Shown here piece after piece: positions 33,503 through 36,178 of a stretch of DNA of 36,178 nucleotides. The position numbers and the translations under genes were made by a program. The notes under the pieces were generated by a model. That model worked only from the letters and a program-made list of their open reading frames with translations. It ran no database searches and had not been told where the DNA came from. Origin of the DNA: Candidatus Gastranaerophilales bacterium (GTDB lineage: Bacteria > Cyanobacteriota > Vampirovibrionia > Gastranaerophilales > Gastranaerophilaceae); contig CALUQJ010000011.1 in the NCBI GenBank assembly GCA_944322865.1, positions 1 through 36,178 on the forward strand. The letters run 5' to 3'. Each line of letters opens with the position of its first letter. The stretch's first letter is position 1.

Positions 33503-34969
33503 ATGATTAAACCGGTAACTATAGCAGAAAATATTGTTAATTCAGGAAAAGCATTGGTAAAATCCGCCAGTGAAACAGCAGAAAATATTTCGGAAGAAAG
33601 TGCAACTCTGCCGCATGCCGGCGGAGAATTGTTGCAGGCGTATTATAAAATCAATACTAAAAAATTGTTTGAAAATTTTACGGATTTTGTAACATCATTC
33701 AAGGCAAAACTTGCGGAGTACAAAGATGATATACCAGAAGAGCTTTATAGCAGGCTGGAGAAACATACTGATTTAAAAGATTTTTCTCTACAAAAAATAA
33801 TTTCAGATTACTATTCCGGCTTGAACGAGTGCAAAACTCTTAATGAGGTGCGGGAACTATATCCTGACATAAAAATTCCTGCTCTCAATATGCGTGATGA
33901 AATAGCCGAATTTGTAAAAGGTACTGTTTCCAAGGATTTTTGTAATCAGGTGGCGAAACTTAAAACTAAAGAAGAAAAACAGCATCTGATAGATGAATAT
34001 TTTGGAAAAAACATTTCAAAACAAGTTGAAAAATGGGAAATTTATCCGGAATTTAAAGCAATTCAGGATAATATAGCGCAAGAAATAGTTGAAGGTAAAT
34101 TCACCGGTAAAATAGATCACGCTCCAAAATATCCATTGTTTAATAACAAAATGCCGCTTAAATACAGGCTGTTACGCACTCAGGACAGCGAAACTGCAAT
34201 TATAGAGATTTTAAGAGAACACTATGTCAAAGGCAGAAATCTTACGGATATCAATATAAAAACCCTAGACGGTCAGGATCTGAATGCAAAAAGACTGCAA
34301 GCAACAATGCCAATTAGCGAAATGGAAAAACATTTCCGGACATTTATCAGATTTAATGAATTACAAGCTGAACATTTTAGAAAACTGTCAACTCTGGATG
34401 AGCATCAGATAAATTCCGCAATAATGACGCAAACCTGGAAAAGCAGCCGTTTAAGAGCAGATTTAGGAAATGAAACCGCATATAAAAAAGACTGGAGTCT
34501 TGTAAAACCAGTATGGCAAAAAACAATGTTTCCGGATCAGACATTTTATCCTACGGATAAACTAATAGATACATATCTGCTTGGACTTTTCAAAAACGGA
34601 AAAACAGAGCTTGTAAACAATAATCCAATATCAAAATATCAAGAAACACCATTCCTTGATAAAACAAAAATTATGCTTTTAAAACGCCTTTATAAAGGTT
34701 CAAAAGACCTGGAACTTGATAAAAATATTTTAAAAAGTGAAAAATATAAGAATTTCAAATCGCAATTCAATACAGAAGAGATGAAAAAATCAATTGAAGA
34801 GATAGAAGAGCATTACAAAAATGCGTTTTTCAAACATTTTTGGACAGACGAAAGAAAAACACGTTTTGCCAATGCACTGCGCAGAAATAATGAATTAGCC
34901 GAAAAAAACATAGAAATTTCAGAACAAATGCTTAAACAAGCTATGAATAACGTCTTTGTTGAAGGATAG
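33503..34969 (+). CDS. Large helical protein of unknown function
   Basis: Protein of 488 residues, predicted mostly alpha-helical and charged, with no signal peptide, membrane helix or motif I recognise. A short amphipathic N-terminus (VTIAENIVNSGKALVKSA) is followed by a body rich in lysine and glutamate. Aromatic/tryptophan positions near residues 310-350 (QTWKSSRL, LVKPVWQKTMFP) suggest a folded domain. No Shine-Dalgarno precedes the ATG; GATAAT (33484-33489) or TATATT (33494-33499) could be a -10, making the leader very short. The neighbours give no hint of function. Possibly a secreted effector or cell-structure protein, but this is not supported. Confidence 0.7.
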   Translation: MIKPVTIAENIVNSGKALVKSASETAENISEESATLPHAGGELLQAYYKINTKKLFENFTDFVTSFKAKLAEYKDDIPEELYSRLEKHTDLKDFSLQKIISDYYSGLNECKTLNEVRELYPDIKIPALNMRDEIAEFVKGTVSKDFCNQVAKLKTKEEKQHLIDEYFGKNISKQVEKWEIYPEFKAIQDNIAQEIVEGKFTGKIDHAPKYPLFNNKMPLKYRLLRTQDSETAIIEILREHYVKGRNLTDINIKTLDGQDLNAKRLQATMPISEMEKHFRTFIRFNELQAEHFRKLSTLDEHQINSAIMTQTWKSSRLRADLGNETAYKKDWSLVKPVWQKTMFPDQTFYPTDKLIDTYLLGLFKNGKTELVNNNPISKYQETPFLDKTKIMLLKRLYKGSKDLELDKNILKSEKYKNFKSQFNTEEMKKSIEEIEEHYKNAFFKHFWTDERKTRFANALRRNNELAEKNIEISEQMLKQAMNNVFVEG

Positions 34970-34980
34970 TCATAATTTAG

Positions 34981-34993
34981 TATTACTGTAATA
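34981..34993. promoter_or_regulatory. Inverted repeat TATTAC-T-GTAATA
   Basis: Perfect 6-base arms around one base, 70 bases before the gene at 35063. It could be an operator for that gene. It is not a terminator: the arms are AT-rich and the centre is a single base. Confidence 0.3.
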
Positions 34994-35062
34994 TTTTGTA
35001 ACAATAATATGAAATACCGTCAAATTTTATCTTCAGCAGATTTATAATCTCAGGAGGTAAAT

Positions 35063-35620
35063 ATGAGTACAAAAATTGTAAGTAGTTATGATAGATTTAT
35101 GAATTTGTTCAGCAAATCAGGACGTATAAAAAATCAGATGTATAAAACTATATACGATAGCGGACTAAATGAAATAAGAGAACGAGCAATTTCTAAAGAT
35201 AAATTTGTACTGCTGGCTTCACAGAACGAAAAAGGTAGAAGCAGTATGACATTTGGTGTAGATCTCAAAAAAGGTTATATACAAAAAGAAACAGGTGTTG
35301 CTACAATATTAGGGCTTCTAAATCGTAAAAGATCAGGTATTGTAAAATATTTTACTGACTGGAACGGCAAGCTTCTGGCAAAATTCTCTAAAAATAAAGC
35401 TTTTGAAAACGGCAAAACTGTTTTCGTCAAAAACATAACGGAAATCCCGGAACGTTATACTAAAATAAGCGAAATTAACGAATATGCACCTATCAGACGC
35501 AGTGTTAATGTAGATTATGCAAACGGAAATAAATATTCGTTTACTGAAGATGAAACCGGTAACAGAATTTATAAAAGAACTGTTAACGGTGTAGATTATT
35601 CTTTTGATAATGAAAAATAA
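35063..35620 (+). CDS. Conserved-looking protein of unknown function
   Basis: Protein of 185 residues, no signal peptide or membrane helix. The N-terminal half is helical (DRFMNLFSKSGRIKNQMY, DSGLNEIRERA). The C-terminal half reads as beta-strands with short repeats of charged and aromatic residues (NVDYANGNKYSFTEDE, RTVNGVDYSFDNEK). AGGAGG lies before the ATG, which supports the start. A strong terminator follows. It could be transcribed with the gene at 33503, but an inverted repeat in the gap suggests its own control. Confidence 0.7.
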   Translation: MSTKIVSSYDRFMNLFSKSGRIKNQMYKTIYDSGLNEIRERAISKDKFVLLASQNEKGRSSMTFGVDLKKGYIQKETGVATILGLLNRKRSGIVKYFTDWNGKLLAKFSKNKAFENGKTVFVKNITEIPERYTKISEINEYAPIRRSVNVDYANGNKYSFTEDETGNRIYKRTVNGVDYSFDNEK

Positions 35621-35632
35621 ACATTGATGATA

Positions 35633-35670
35633 AAAAGGCGGCTGAAATAATATTATTTCAGCCGCCTTTT
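35633..35670. terminator. Bidirectional intrinsic terminator
   Basis: A 38-base perfect palindrome: left arm AAAAGGCGGCTGAAATAAT (35633-35651), right arm its exact complement (35652-35670), with A and T runs at the ends. It separates the gene at 35063 from the convergent hydrolase gene. Confidence 0.93.
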
Positions 35671-35675
35671 GTATG

Positions 35676-36178
35676 TTATTTTAAATATGTATTCAAGAAA
35701 GTTTCAATTTTATCAAAAGGTATTTTTTCAAGGTTATCATATAAGTCTACGTGATTGGCACCAGGAACAATATATAATTCCTTATTATCACCTTTCAATT
35801 TTTTGAAAGCATCTTCTGAAAAGTAGCGGCTGTGCGCATTTTCTCCGTGTATCATTAACACTGCATTTCTTATTTCATTACTATAAGCTAATATTGGCAT
35901 ATTGATTAATGAGAGAGAAGAAGTCGTATTCCAGCCGCCATTTGACCCTATTGAGCGTTCATGGAAACCTCTTTGTGTCTTGTAATATCCTACATAATCT
36001 TTGACAAATTGAGGTTCTTCACCTGTCAGTTTGTCAGGCAGCCCTTGAGATTTTGCATAAGTGCCGTTTTTAAAATCTTCAGTTCTTTGCTTGTTGAGTT
36101 GTTCTTTTAATTCATATCGTGCATTTTCATCCATTGCATCAAAGTATCCTTTAGCGGTTACTCTTGTCATATCGTACA
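35676..36178 (-). CDS. Alpha/beta hydrolase, C-terminal part (cut by window edge)
   Basis: The last about 167 residues of an alpha/beta hydrolase; the reading frame stays open past ATG 36170 to the window edge, so that ATG is internal. Visible are a helical cap region (MTRVTAKGYFDAMDEN, EPQFVKDYVGYYKTQRG), a strand-turn AVLMIHGENAHSRYF of the type that places the catalytic acid, and the catalytic histidine in VPGANHVDLYD. The nucleophile serine motif must lie upstream, outside the window. Relatives are broad-specificity esterase/hydrolases; the substrate is unknown. Confidence 0.82.
   Translation of the reverse strand, partial: YDMTRVTAKGYFDAMDENARYELKEQLNKQRTEDFKNGTYAKSQGLPDKLTGEEPQFVKDYVGYYKTQRGFHERSIGSNGGWNTTSSLSLINMPILAYSNEIRNAVLMIHGENAHSRYFSEDAFKKLKGDNKELYIVPGANHVDLYDNLEKIPFDKIETFLNTYLK

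Overview
The window is about 36 kb of AT-rich, gene-dense bacterial chromosome with short intergenic gaps; no gene-free stretch exceeds about 215 bases. It contains no rRNA, tRNA, CRISPR array, insertion sequence or clear prophage that I can see. The best guess at the source is a non-photosynthetic cyanobacterial relative from the gut (Gastranaerophilales, 'Melainabacteria'). This rests on remembered lineage-typical proteins: a protein starting MGMAASQARFLGLTARK, N-terminal tags such as NVNFTG and PAFNAQ, and a paired family of small membrane proteins. It is inference, not a database result.

Layout. 212-5144: a flavoprotein, a membrane histidine kinase without a response regulator beside it, and a convergent TPR protein. 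5272-9181: a homocitrate/isopropylmalate synthase-like enzyme and a LeuC-type dehydratase, separated by a broken MAASQARF-family gene. 9283-10444: an ECF sigma factor and its zinc-binding, membrane-anchored anti-sigma factor. 10433-12895 (minus strand): two translationally coupled membrane proteins of unknown function and a regulator built from four tandem winged-helix domains. 13117-15687: ssb, a four-carbon acid sugar kinase and a PdxA-type dehydrogenase in one tight operon. 15752-22968 (minus strand): a housekeeping run transcribed prfA-ylxR-infB-dapA-secD-secF. 23140-24639: a stand-alone AAA+ ATPase with a lineage tag. 24723-30013: a secreted protein, a YuiF-type permease, a DUF2157/GDYXXLXY membrane pair, and a PiT phosphate transporter with its DUF47 partner. 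30125-36178: a glycosyltransferase, several small secreted or unknown proteins, a DUF2023 protein, a Gdx-type SMR exporter and the C-terminal part of an alpha/beta hydrolase cut by the window edge.

Regulation. Hairpin terminators separate the convergent pairs at 15705, 24649, 28316 and 35633. Several promoters match the sigma-70 consensus well. Two unrelated genes (the AAA+ ATPase at 23140 and the secreted protein at 32211) carry a TACANNTGTA dyad inside the core promoter, the half-site layout used by BlaI/MecI/CopY-family repressors. The gdx promoter spacer holds a perfect 12-bp palindrome. The ECF sigma gene has a hairpin covering its ribosome-binding site. At least three genes (histidine kinase, prfA, the unknown at 33503) have no Shine-Dalgarno and a -10 box close to the start codon, suggesting leaderless mRNAs.

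No single locus stands out as a complete new defence or mobile system. The least explained items are the tagged AAA+ ATPase with its BlaI-like operator, the four-wHTH regulator, the two-gene membrane operon, and the decayed MAASQARF gene that shares leader motifs with the sigma factor and ssb.
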